Assembly: GCA_949152475.1 (NCBI GenBank)
Contig: OX424568.1
Span: 21,613,667 to 21,677,666, forward strand
Direction of reading: 5' to 3'
Source: Terebella lapidaria
Lineage: Eukaryota; Annelida; Polychaeta; Terebellida; Terebellidae
Length of the DNA stretch: 64,000 nt
Positions 47,658-59,960 of this stretch are shown in pieces. Position numbers and translations under genes: made by a program. How positions within the stretch are numbered: the first letter of the stretch is position 1; the number at the start of each line of letters is the position of its first letter. The notes under the pieces are model-generated. The model had not been told where the DNA came from, searched no databases, and saw only the letters and a list, made by a program, of their open reading frames with translations.

Positions 47658-50600
47658 CACAAATCAGATGTACTGGAGAAATGATTTCTAAGCCATCATA
47701 TCAATAAAACTTATCAGGGGATCACCACTCCTTGAACTGATAACGGAGGTGGATACACAAATGAGGCCTTCAAGACCTATCTGAAGGAGAAAGGCATATA
47801 TCCTCAGTTGACAGTGCCTCACTCCTTAGAGCAGAATTGAGTTGTTGTGTCACCAGGAGTGGAGTCAGCGAGGACCATGCTGTCGCATGCAGGACTGCCG
47901 AAATGTGACTCAGGTGAAGCTGTGGCAACAGCAGCAAGTGTGAGAAATCGAATACCATGAAGAGCTCCTCATGGCGATGTTGTGCCCTTCGAGAAATACC
48001 ATGGAAGAAGCCAAACATCAGTCATCTGCAATTGTTTGGATATGTGGCAATGCTCACGTCCCTGACGCGCAGCAAAAGAAACTGGATGAAAAGGAGTCCA
48101 AGTTGCAATTCATCTATATGAATAAGAGAGTCTCGAGTTCATCGAATGAGATGTCAAATTCATTGACATAGACTTCCCACTTGGAAGAATACAGGAATCT
48201 AGAACCCATAGAGTACTCGGTAGTGGAATGTGGCTCCACAGAGTATGCTGAGTAGCATCTTGGGTGTACTGATGACGTTCCAGAATGACCAGGAAGAAAA
48301 AGAGTTAGAAGCCGCAAAAAAGCTTCGAGTATGGGAAGAAGGGACATTTCTGAAAGAAGTGTTATAGAAAGACAATTTGATGGCATGAGACAAGGCAAAA
48401 GCAGCTGAGAACTACTCTGATGCCAAAGGAACTGCCAGTTTTTCATTTGCTGCATCATTTGTCACACAAGATACCTTGCATGATAACTGTTTGCTAGTTG
48501 ACCTCATTGAACCTCAACACATGGTGCCGAGAAAGACACTGATGATGAAATATTGTGAATGATTTGAAACATTGCTACTCCTGAAAAAGTAGTGCTTGGA
48601 AACAGTATGCATTGGGTATCAGGACTCAAAAGAAGCAAGTTGTGTGGCATGGATATGCTGAGGGACAAGCCTATCATCTGTTCTGTGGAGGGGTCGCTAC
48701 AGAGACAGACTCGCTAATGTCCCAACCGAAGGTTGATGTCCACCTGTGGCATCAGCGACTAAGTCATCTGAATGGGCAGCAAGTACAGCAGGACGTGCTA
48801 GGGAGCTGGCAGATGGCAATCTATCTCAAGCGGGTGACAGAATGCAGCAAAAATCGATCGAGCTATAGGGAGAGATTCGCTCACCTCTCCCCAGAAGTTA
48901 CAGTTTGTTCACAGTGACTTGTTCAGACTGATGCAGACACAATACATCAGAGGGATGGTAGTACTTCGTTACTTTCATTCGTGACTACAGTACACGTTGC
49001 ACTGTGTACTTCATGACACAAATCAGAAGTACTGGAAAAATGAATTTGAAGCCATCATATCAATAAAACTTGTCAGGGGATCACCACTCCTCGAAATAAT
49101 AATGGAGGCGGGTACACACCTGATGCAATCAAGACATACACTGTATCTGGAGGAGAAAGGCATACACATCATTATTTGACAGTGCCTGACACCTTAGAGC
49201 AGAATTGAGTTGCTGAGAGTGTCACCAGGAGTGGAGTCCACGAGGACCATGTTGCCGCATGAGGTACTGCCGATATGTGACTGAGCTCTGGAGCAACAAC
49301 AGCGAGTGTGTGAAATCAAGAACCATGAAGAGCTCCTGAGGGCGATGAAGTGCCATGGAAGAGGCCAAACATCAGTCATCTGCAATTGTTTGGATATGTG
49401 GCATGTGCTCACGTCCCTGACGTGCAGCGAAAGAAACTGGATGAAAAGGAGTCAAAGTTGCAATTCATTGGTTACTTCATCTGTATGAATAGGAGAGTCT
49501 CGAGTTCATCGAATGAGATGTCACATTCATTGACATAGACTCTAACTTGAGGGACTACAGGAATCTAGAGCCCATAGAGTACTCAGTAGGGGAGTTTGGC
49601 TCCACAGAGTATGCTGAGTAACATGCTGGCAGTCCTGATGACGTTCCAGATATGATCAGTGCGACACAGGATACCACCTGTGAGGTATGGCCTTGATGAG
49701 GACACAGCTGTGTCAAGTAACAAAACTCATCACGTGGCATACAATACGACAAATGTTAGGTCCCGGAACCAACAACCCTGAAGGGAGCACGCACAAGAGA
49801 TCAAGCCCGAGCATGGCAAGAAGCAACTGATGCTGCGATCTTGTCATTGCAGTAGAATGGCAATGAGATATTTTTGATTTGCCAGAGGGAATGTCAGTTA
49901 TCGGAAAACTGACCGATTGACACACCACCATCGGAGATCCAGTGCCAGAAGAGGACCAGGTTATAACACTTTTGGGTAGGGTACCAGCGAGCTACTCGTC
50001 AAAATGACATTGAGCTGAACTTTGATCATCAGGCGATCATTCATGAGTTGGCAGGGAAGAGAAAGAGTAAGAAGCCGCTAAAATGCTTCGAGTATGTGAA
50101 GAAGGGACATTCCCGAAAGAAGTGTCCTAAAAAGACAATTTGACGGCATAAGACAAGGCAAATGCAGTTGAGAACTTTTCTGATGCCAAAGGAACTGCCA
50201 GTTTTGCATTTGCTGCATCGGTTGTCACACAAGATACCTTGCATGATGACTGTTTGCTAGTGGACCTCGATGAACCTCCCAACCGATAGTTGATGTCCAC
50301 ATGTGGCATCAGCGAAAGGTCATCTGAATGGGCAGCATTTACAGCAAGCACTTACAGTTACATGGCTGTAATACTCAAATGCAGCAAAAATCGATCAAGC
50401 TAGTGGGAGAGATTGCTCACCTCTCCCCAGAAGTTACAGTTTGTACACAGTGACTTGTTCGTACCATGCCAGTTTGGCATTTGTTGCATCGTTTGTCACA
50501 CAAGATACCTTGCATGATGACTGTTTGAACTATTGTGAATGTGCTACTCCTGAAAAAGTAGTGCATAGAAACAGTATGCATTGGGTATCAGGACTCAAAA

Positions 50601-51709
50601 GAAGCAAGTTGTGCGGCATGGGTATGCTGAGGGACAAGCCCTATCATCTGATATGTGCATTTATCGCCACGGAGACAGCCTCGCTCACGTCCCAACTGAA
50701 GGTTTATGTCCACCCGTGGCATCAGGTACCAGGTCATCTGAATGGGCAGCAATTACAGCAGGATGTCTGTGAGGGTGTGACAGTGGTAAATGCAGCAAAA
50801 ATCGATCAAGCTAGTTGGAAAGATTCACTCACCTCTCCTAAGAAGTTACAGTTTGTAAACAGTGACTTGTTCGGACCTATGCAGACACAATCCATCAGAG
50901 AGATGGAAGTACTTCGTTACTTTCATTGGTGACTACAGTACACGTTGCACGGTGTACTTCATGACACAAATTAGATGTACTGAAGAAAATAATTTGAAGC
51001 CATCATATCAATGGAACTTGTCAGGGAATCACCACTCCTTGAACTGAAAACAGAGGCGGGTACACATCTGAAGCCTTCAAGACCTATCTAAAGGAGAAAA
51101 GCATACACCTCAGTTGACAGTGCCTCACTCCTTAGAGCAGAATTGAGTTGCTGTGTCACCAGGAGTGGAGTCAGCGAGGACCATGCTGTCGCATGCAGGA
51201 CTGCCGAAATGTGACTCAGGTGAAGCTGTGGCATCAGCAGCGAGTGTGAGAAATCAATTAGCATGAAGGGCTCCTCAGGTCGATGTGCCCTTCGAGAAGT
51301 GCCATGGAAGAAACCAAACATCAGTCATCTGCAAGTGTTTGGATATGTGGCATATGCTCATGTCTCTGACGTGTAGGAAAAAAAAACTGGATGAAAAGTC
51401 CAAGTTGCAATTCATTGGTTACTTCATCTGTATGAGTTACTTCATCTGTCTCGAGTTCATCAAATGAGATGTCACATTCATTGACATAGAAACCAACTTG
51501 AAAAACTACAGGAATCTAGAGCCCATAGAGTACTCGGTAGGGGAGTTCGGCTCCACAGAGTATGCTGAGTAACATGCTGGCAGTCCTGATGACGTTCCAG
51601 ATATGATCAGTGCGACACAGGATACCACCTGTGAGGTATGGCCTTGATGAGCACACAGTGGTGTCAAGTAACAAAACTCATCACATGGCATACAATACCA
51701 CAAATGTTA

Positions 51710-52330
51710 GGTTGTGGAACCAACAACCCTGACAGTGAAGGGACAATTAATCGTTTCAAAAGCCAACTAGTTGCCAAGGGTTTTGACCAGAAGTATGGCA
51801 TAGACCATGACAGAACATTCTCGCCAGTGGTTCGATTCTCATACATTTGAACACTGTCAGCTTATTATGTACAGTAAGACTTGCTCATCCACCAAATGGG
51901 TGTTATGACAGCATACTGTACGAAAAACTGGGAGAAGACATCTACACAAGGCAGCCGGAAGGATGCGTCAGACCTGGTGAGATGATCTCGTGTGCAAACT
52001 CAAGAAATTTCTGCATGTACTGAAACAGTTACCTCGCTGCTGGAACAAGGAGTTCAAACAGTAATGAAGTCCATTGGATTCGTGCAGACCATTACTAGTC
52101 CATGTGTATAGGTGATTGTTGAAACAACAATAGCCATTGTTGTGGTTTACATCAATGATCTTATACTAATCTCAGAAACGAAAACTAAAATGATCAGCAT
52201 GAAGACGAAAATATCTGACCAGTTGAGGATGAAAGAAATAGGCAAGCTTCACCACTGCCCAGATGTCAACATCAAACAAGATGTGAAGAATGATGAGAAG
52301 AAATGAAAAAAAAAATCCTGGTGAAATCAT
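51710..52330 (+). pseudogene. Copia reverse transcriptase remnant
   Basis: [20 protein letters not shown] followed by SPVV is the N-terminal RVT_2 signature (about 51750-51840). Further fragments (HPPNGCYDS.-like, EEDIYT..PEG) and a catalytic box reading VVYINDLILIS at about 52140 follow. The Asp-to-Asn change in YxDD and several stops make it inactive. Confidence 0.8.
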
Positions 52331-52360
52331 AAGGAGCAGTATGTTCTGTGCTCGCTGCAG

Positions 52361-53010
52361 ATGTATGGGGTGACTGAAGACCAATCAGTATCAACACTGA
52401 TGCAAGCGGATGCAAGTGGTGAGCTGGAAAAAGACAATCAAGTCACCAAGACAGGGAATTCCAACAGACATGAATGCGACAGACATATCACAGGGGTGGG
52501 AGCTGTGTCAAAGTACAACTCGAACCCTACAGAGGCGCATCTAATGGAGGTTAAGAAGATCATGCAGAGCCTCGAAGGCATCGAGTATCAGAAGTCTGAT
52601 GAGCATGGTCTTAGCTACTCAGATGCAGACTGGGGAGATCGTGACAATCTACGAGCGGGAACCTATTATGTTGAGTGGAGGTCCAATCAGCTGGATAAGT
52701 AAGCAACAATCAGTCATTGCACTGTCGGCTACAGAAGATGAGTATGTTTCTCTCAGCTCAGCACAAAAAGGGGCGGTGTGGTTCTGAAAGATACTGGAGG
52801 ACATCAAAGCAACAGCACTGGAGTCAACGGTACTCTTAGAAGACAACCAGTCAGCAATTGTTTAGGTGTGAAACCCCATCGGACATGCGTGAACAAAGCA
52901 CATTGACATCCGGCGACACTACACCCGCAATGCTCTGCAGAACAGTGTGGTTGGCCTGAAATATTGCCTAACAAAAGAGTTGGTGCCAGATATCTTGACA
53001 AAAAGGAAGG
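52361..53010 (+). pseudogene. Copia RNase H remnant
   Basis: RNase H region with SYSDADWGD (about 52610-52645), SWISKQQSVIALSATEDEYV (about 52690-52750), an EDNQSAI-like box, TKHIDIRRHY (about 52890) and a terminal PDILTK (about 52990), each in a slightly different frame. Confidence 0.8.
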
Positions 53011-53245
53011 AATTCCTGAAGGAATGATTCCTAACTCGCGGAAATCCATGAACATCAAAACATTTCAATTTTTCCATAGTCAATTTCACTTTTCTAAGCA
53101 GCAACATTCCTATGTCGCCAGCATATCTCGCAACTCATACGCTACTCCAGAGCTAGTTGCAAATATGAGGACTTTGTTCACGAATTTCCCAGCTAGCCTC
53201 TAAACTGCTGCGAAAGGGATATGTTTTACCAAGACTAATAGCGGG

Positions 53246-53613
53246 TGTCACATGTGAGGCAGGAAATGCTCACTCTTTACGGAACACCTGATTTCACCCC
53301 TTTATAGCCATATATGGGGGTTCATGAAGTTCCATTAAAATTTTCTCGATTTTGCCTGACACTGGACTTTGAGATTGGATAATGGACTCGATTTTACTAT
53401 ATACTTGGGTATTGTTTCAATGTTTATCAATGAGATATATGAGATAAGTGTATGAGATATATCTACGAGATTTGTACTCCCACACAGTTTCTACATTAAT
53501 ACGTTTTGCATTGAGTATTTTCTCCTGTCATTGTTAGACTGAGCAGTGTAGTTGATGTGTCGATGTATGGATTATTAATAAATCATACCAATAGATTTAT
53601 ATTCAGTATTTCA
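53246..53613 (+). repeat. Copia LTR 2 (complete, 368 bp)
   Basis: Starts TGTCACATGTGAGG and ends CAGTATTTCA (TG...CA). Contains GGATTATTAATAAATC with the poly(A) signal. It is shared as the junction of units 1 and 2. Confidence 0.7.
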
Positions 53614-54774
53614 AATATGAGGATTCATTCCCAAATTACAACAAAGGCTATGGGCTCCGGACATCGCCAATTGTGAAATTTGGACGGTGTTTTCTGATGA
53701 TTTCTTAAAATATTTTTTTCTCGTGGAGTGTGAAACAGCTATATTAGACCATATTCATCTGAATAGTGATTGGGGTTTTCAATTCAAAGAGGAGATGAGA
53801 TGCTGTTCACTGTGTTGTTTTTCGGATATAGACCAACTACTGTATGACACATGAAATGGATGGTTCGATGGAGAAGTAGTTAATGGACGAATTGGATGGT
53901 TTTAATTGGGTGACAAGGAAGTTCAAGATGTGACATTTGCTACTGGTGAAAGGACTTTGGGGTCCCGTGGATGACTAGGACACAGTGGCTAGTGACGCCT
54001 CTGCCCCAGTCAGGTCTGAGCATCATCGCAGGTCCCAGCAAGTGTTTTCAACAATCGTCGCATATCTTATAACGTCATGTGACAATTCCCAGGAGGCCTG
54101 GGACAAGTTGAAGAATAACTCTGGGCGAGAGACATGAGTTAACAAATGTATCTCAAATCAAATGTATTTCAAATGTGTTTATCATCAGAAATTAACATCA
54201 ACATGCTTATCATTTATTAAACGCACATGAAGAAAATGACTAATCGTCTCGCCACCATCGGAGCCCCAGTGTCAGAGGAGGACCAGGTTGTCACACTTCT
54301 AGGTAGCCTACCAGTGAGCTACTCACCCAGATGAGTATTGTTGTCCTCCAGTTGTCAAGTTGACTTGGGTTTGACAGCTGAGTAGGAGGGCTAGAAGTCG
54401 CTGGAGTGTTTAGAGTATGAGAAGGGACAGTTCCGAAAAACTGTCCTAGAGAGTTTGATGACACAAGGCAAAGGCAGCTGAGAACTATTCTAATGCCAAA
54501 CAAACTGACAGTGCTGCCTTTACTGAATTGTTTTTCATACATGATACCATTCAGGATGACGGCTGGCTGGTGGACTCTCGACACAGGATGCTGAGAAGGG
54601 GAATGATAATGAAGTATCGTGAATTTGCTACTCCTGATAAAGTATAGTGCTTGGAAACAATAGGACCATAGAGGCAATGGGTGTCCAGACTCAAAAGCGC
54701 CAAGTTGTGTGGCATGGGTGCATTGAGGGACTCTGAACGGGTAGGACATGCAGAGGAAACTGGCAGATGCCATC

Positions 54775-55300
54775 TACTGTAAATCATGTAATTTTCGTGG
54801 CACTGTGATTTTCACGTATTTCACGGATTGCTTCACCATATTACACAGTATGACTCAAAAGACAATGCTACGTGTTTGCAAGTCTGATCATGTTTTCTCA
54901 AATACCTAACAATGAGATACGTTAGTTGCACATGGCAGAGTACTTTAATTATAATTAGACCGTCGATCAATCAGTGATAGAATAAAACTACACGCGTCTG
55001 CCTGTTGCTAGATTCTACAGGAAAGGTGTTAAATCATTGACCATTTTTAACTACACAAACTGTGTGATTGATAATCTGGGGAAGTGTGGATTAGAGTCAG
55101 AAGAATAGCCGCTTCGCAGGATGCATTTGTGACAGGTGTGGAATCATAGGGCATGACACTGCTTATATAGGCCCTACTTTATGGTGAAAATTTCCCGTGC
55201 TCCAGCAACTGCAAAATATTCATACCTCGAAATAGTTTTGATAAAGAAATAGTGTTGATAACCAAATTTGCGTCACACCAAATATTCATGATTTACAGTA
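54775..55300. mobile_element. MITE inserted in Copia unit 2
   Basis: Perfect 14-bp terminal inverted repeats (TACTGTAAATCATG / CATGATTTACAGTA) bound about 526 bp with no coding capacity. The related Copia copy near 48815 runs through the site without the insert (AATCTATCTCAAGCGGGTG), so this is an insertion. TA dinucleotides at both ends fit a Tc1/mariner-type element. Confidence 0.8.
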
Positions 55301-57143
55301 TATCGAGCAGGTGACAAATCTGTCTTTCTGTGCGGGATGTTTCACTAATGCAGCAAAAACTATTCAAGCTTGTGGGGGGAATTTGCTCATCTCACAAGTT
55401 ACAGTTTGTGACGTGTGCGGACACATGCAAATACAATCCATCAGAATTTTGATTGCAGCCTGTGTTGTGCCGTGTACTACATGACATACAAATCAGAAGT
55501 ACTGGAGAAATTCAAGGAATTTGGAGCCATCATGAAGACTTAGGTTTGTCTGAGGATCACAACTATTCGAACTGATAGGTCTCGGAGGTGATATTACACT
55601 TTCAAGATCCGTCTGAAAGAGAAAGGAAAACATCATCAGTCAACAGTGCCTGGAACAGAATAGAGTCACTGAGAGAGCCAAGGCGAAACATGGCAGTGAC
55701 AGGACAGTTGATCGCTTCAAAAGTTTACTAGTTACTAGGGTATTGAAGAGGATAATGACTTATACCATGATGAAACATTCTCTCCAGTGGTCGGTTCTCG
55801 TGGATTCGAACACTGTTAGCCTATGCTGTACAAGAAGATTTGCTTTCCCACCAGATGGATGTCATAACAGCCTTTATGATCAGCAAATTTGAAGAAGACA
55901 TTTGCATGAGTCAACCTCTGGGATACATCAGACCTTGAGAGGAGAATCTCTGCACGGGCTGAAACAGTCACCTCGCTGTTGAAATAAGGCATTTAAATAT
56001 ATGAGGTTCACTGGATTCGTGCAGACTACTGTTGATCCATGTGTACATGTTCGAATTGGAACAACAGTATAGTGATTTTTATATTTTTCAACAGAGATGG
56101 ACACTGAAATGATCAACAAGAGGGATTTCGGCCAATGAAGTTTCACTACCGCCTAGGTGTCCATCATACAAAATGTCTGTGAAGACAAAGAGAAGACATA
56201 CTGTCTTGTGGATTCATCAAGACGAGTGTTCTGTGCATGCTGCAGAGGTACGGTATCATTGCCTGCTGACGGCTGATGCAAGTGGCAAGCTTTGTAAAGC
56301 GACAAGATGACATATTCAGGAGCAGTATGTCCTGTGCATAATGCAGAGGTGTGGGGTAACTGAATTCATAATAGTATCAATTCCTGCAAGTGGCAAGCTT
56401 TGAAAAGATGACAAGGTGACATAATCAAAAGAAGTATGTTCTGCATGTGCTGCAGAGGTACATGTATGGGCTGGCTGAAGCCAAATCAGCATCAATGCCT
56501 GCTAATGGCAAGCTTGGGAAAGGCAACAAAGACAGTGAATTCCATGACATCAATCAATGGTAGGGAGTCACCTGTATGTGGCCATCACATCGGACCAGAC
56601 ATATTGCAGGTGGTGAGAGCTGTGACAAAGTTCAGCTCGAACCCCACAGTTTTGCATCCTACGGCAGTGAAGAGGATCATGTGGAACCTCAAGGGAACTT
56701 CCGGTATTGGCTTGAAGTATCAGAAGTCTCATCAGCGTTGTCTTCTTGGCTACGCAGTGGCAACTGGGGAAGAGACCATGACGAGAGGCCATCAAAGGAG
56801 TGGGAACCTGTTAATTTGAAAGGATGTCCTGTCAGCTGGATAAGTGTATGACGGTCAGTCTTGCACTGTCAACCACAGAAGTGAAGTATGTTGCTTTCAA
56901 CTCAGCAACACAAGAGGCAGTGTGGTTATGACAAATGATGGAGACCATCAAAGCACCAGTGCTGGAGCCAACAGTAATCTTAGAAGACAAACAGGCAGCA
57001 AAAAGGTACATCGACGCTCGATATCACTACATTCGCAATGCTGTGAAAAATGTAGTGGTTTGCCTGAAATATTGCCCAATGCATGATCAACTTTCGAACA
57101 GTGATCTTTACCGTGAAGATCTATGACGGTTTCCTGGTGTAGC

Positions 57144-58312
57144 CTTTGACACTGTGCAGCCTTTGACACTGTTCACCACAGGATTTTGCTACATCGACTA
57201 CAAACGATGTATGGAATATCAGGTCCTGCCATTAGGTGGCTCACATCATACTTTGTTGACGGAAGACAATCTGTCACAGTGAATAGCCAAGCGTCCTCCA
57301 CGAAACTCCTCTCTACCGGGGTCCCACAAGGATCTGTTTTGGGTCCTTACCTATACTCGCTGTACACGTCTCCTCTATTTGGAATAGCTGCAAAGCATGG
57401 AATCAGCATACACATTATGCTGATGACATTCAGCTCTACACCACTTGTGCTCCAGACAAAAGCATTGAAGCCCTAAACAAGCTGGAGGAAGCTGTTATGG
57501 AAATTCGTCATTGGATCACAGAGAACCATCTAAAACTGAATGATACCAAGACTGACTTCTCTGTCATAGGCAAGCCAAGCACCCTCAAGAAGATGTCTCA
57601 TATCAAGGACATTAGAATCGGAACTGAAACAGTACCGGTCTCCAAAACAGCCCGGAACATAGGAGCTGTTATGGATTCTGAGCTGAATATGATTGCTCAT
57701 GTTAACAGCATAGTCCGCTCTTGTAACTGTCATCACCACCAAATAGCACACATACGTCCTTACCTCACTGACGATGCAACAAAAACGCTAGTGAACTCTG
57801 TCATCACATCCAGATTGGACTATTTGAACAGCCTACTGTTTGGGCTACCTGGTCACCTCATTCAGAAACTGCAGTTATTGCAAAACAGTGCTGCACGTCT
57901 GGTGTGCAAGAAGAAAAACTCTGACCATGTCACTCCCTTGCTGAAATCACTCTACTTACTACCTATAGACTACAGGATACAGTTCAAGATCAACCTACTA
58001 ACCTACAAGACTCTACATGGCCAAGCTCCACCTTACCTGACGTCTATGCTCATACCATTCGAACCAATCAGAACACTTCCAAAAAGAACCTGATACAAGA
58101 AGGCCGGCGATCGGGCTTTCTCAGCTTCGCCCCGAAGTTGTGGAACTCCATAGTTTTGAAAGTTTTCTTAAGACATTCTATTTTAACTTGGCTTTTAATC
58201 ACTGAACCTCATTGTTCACTTCTTACATATTATATACTGTACGTGTATGAGCGCTTCATGCAACATTGTTGAATTAGCCATATATAAATAAACATTATTA
58301 TTATTAACGCAT
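57144..58312 (+). mobile_element. 5'-truncated CR1/L2-like non-LTR retrotransposon
   Basis: Reverse transcriptase from AFDTVHHRILL through SWFR-like RWLTSYF, GVPQGSVLGP and YADDIQLY, then the C-terminal block (HLKLNDTKTDF, ITSRLDYLNSLLFGLPGHLI, QNSAARLV, LPIDYRIQFKINLLTYKTLH, GQAPPYL). The frame is shifted by one base just before YADD (near 57413), and again after 58093. It ends in a short (ATT)n tail at 58295-58312, as in CR1/L2-type elements. It landed between Copia RNase H and the 3' LTR. The sequence 5' of the RT core is absent, which is the usual 5' truncation. Confidence 0.88.
57497..58093 (+). pseudogene. Non-LTR reverse transcriptase C-terminal fragment
   Basis: A 198-codon open frame carrying the conserved region after the RT catalytic site. 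The catalytic YADD lies upstream in another frame. It is not functional on its own. Confidence 0.85.
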
Positions 58313-58539
58313 CAGGTAGTTGCGGGTATCTCGACAGAGCCACTCCCGAACGAACGATTCATCACCTTGCGGACAGCCATGAGCATTGAAGCACATCCAT
58401 GAGATTGCTGTAACTGCACGAGTTCTATTCAGTGGAAACGTTGAATATACATTGTATCATGTGCATGTGTTGACGCTCATTGTGTTGTTTCTAGTTGTTT
58501 GAAATAGTACTGAATGAACTAAAGAAGTCACGTATCCGG

Positions 58540-58712
58540 AATCAGGACTTCGTACTCGTGCACAGTTTCTATAGTAACACTGTGTAATGAGTACTTCAGT
58601 CATTGTTCGAGTGACCAATATGGTTAATACACTCAAAACACAAGTAGTTCCGACATGTCCCTGTATGGATTATCAATAAAAGAACATTAATGGAACGCTA
58701 TCCAGTATTTCA
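58540..58712 (+). repeat. Copia LTR 3 (3' part)
   Basis: Shares CACAGTTTCTA, GTACTT..CAGTCATTGTT, GGATTATCAATAAAA and the terminal CCAGTATTTCA with LTRs 1 and 2. Confidence 0.65.
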
Positions 58713-58805
58713 CACATCAGGGTTCATTTTCACATTACAACAACATTGCAATATATTGTATGTGCCACTACCTGTGTTTCTAAGCAGGTAAATCGCTTCA
58801 TTAAC

Positions 58806-58807
<2 letters not shown>

Positions 58808-58842
<35 letters not shown>
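58808..58842. repeat. (AT)n microsatellite
   Basis: 35 bp of perfect alternating AT. Confidence 0.97.
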
Positions 58843-58845
<3 letters not shown>

Positions 58846-59790
58846 ATATACCTTATTAGAATGTATAAACTTGTGAAGAACATAGTGTGGGTACCATAGA
58901 CATACAACAGAGAAATCTATGGTGGGTACCTTGTATGTAAGAATAGACAAAACTTTGGAGAAAACTACACTTTTTTATACTACGTGTCTGATGAAAGAAC
59001 ACTTAATTTCGTGGTTTTGAAATGTCGGCCCTTGGGACACCTGCTTCCTCACTCAATTTTCACGAACTCGAAAACAATTTTTATAATTATATACGTCTAA
59101 TTCATCTCATACAGTGGTCGTTACCCAAATATTTTGCGGTGACATTGGAGAAACGTGAGAAGTGGTGCATAACTGGGGGGTAAGTACCAACACTTTTACT
59201 GGCAAACGTGTGATTTTACTTGTCCAAATAGCTTTTACGATATGTCACGCTGATTGGCAGATGACGGAGGTGGGCAGATCTGATAACACAGCATGTCAGT
59301 CGCAAGGTCATTTGACCTGGTAAGTCGGGTATACAACATAGTAAAAAAACTACCTTAGTAGCCGTTACACCGCGAAACTTATTCCCACCGCAAGTGCAAT
59401 AAAGTTTTTTTTAACTCTCTCAGCACTAACGTGGGATTTGAATACACATGTGTATTTAACGCTCATCAAAAAATATTTTATAATAAAAAAAAAATAAAAT
59501 AAAAAAAATTTAACGCTTAGATCTGAGTTTGAAAAGGCCATATAAAGGAGTTACAATTTTTAAAACTACATATGAATCCATAATAATTGTTAGTTTTGTG
59601 GTGGTGTGTTTTGATTTCGTAACACTTGTGATTACTGTTAGATATGTGTGTATCTAAATGAATCCTAGCTCTAAGGCATCGATGAGCGAGGTCAATCCGA
59701 TGAAGAGTCGGATATCCTACATATATATTTATTTCAGTAATAAATACAGTTGAATCACATGTTTCCATCTTTGAGTTGTGATTCATGATA

Positions 59791-59960
59791 AGTGCCAATG
59801 TGGCGTAGGAAACGCTCACTCTTCGTGAAAAAAAACTTATTCCACCTTGTTGTAGCCATATGTATACAGAGGTTCATGAAGGTCCTTCCAATTTCCATAT
59901 TTTGACACTGGACATGCACATTGGATTGGACTGTATACTTGGTATTATCCTATTTCTGTT
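59791..59960 (+). repeat. Copia LTR 4 (5' part only)
   Basis: Matches the first ~170 bp of LTR 2: GGAAACGCTCACTCTT, TAGCCATATGTATA..GGTTCATGAAG, GACACTGGAC, GGATTGGA and TATACTTGG. No matching 3' half follows. Confidence 0.6.

Larger units (their letters stand above)
46264..53245 (+). mobile_element. Decayed Copia retrotransposon, unit 1, internally duplicated
   Basis: Fragments of a Ty1/copia polyprotein lie in Copia order, all broken by stops and frameshifts. Gag UBN2-like: 46.66-47.00 kb and again 49.90-50.04 kb. CCHC knuckle: 47.03, 48.32 and 50.08 kb, with the second Cys changed to Tyr. GAG-pre-integrase (LWHQ.LGHLNG.QLQQ): 47.44, 48.74, 50.29 and 50.71 kb. Integrase start (DLFGPMQTQSI-like): 47.57, 48.91 and 50.85 kb. 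Reverse transcriptase: 51.73-52.20 kb, where the YxDD motif reads YIND. RNase H: 52.49-53.00 kb (WISKQQSVIALSATE.EYV, then KHIDIR.HY). The gag-to-integrase segment is present about three times, while RT-RNase H is present once. Confidence 0.85.
53614..58535 (+). mobile_element. Decayed Copia retrotransposon, unit 2
   Basis: Gag with HMKKMTNRLATIGAPVSEED and the LLGSLPVSYS motif at 54.22-54.33 kb, knuckle at 54.40 kb, integrase fragment at 55.33-55.50 kb, RT at 55.69-56.12 kb (HQMDVITAF, then EEDICM..PLGYI), and RNase H at 56.58-57.12 kb. Degenerate duplicated pieces (RSSMSCAC-like, 56.2-56.5 kb) precede RNase H. It is interrupted by a MITE (54775-55300) and a CR1/L2-like element (57144-58312). 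All frames are broken. Confidence 0.8.
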
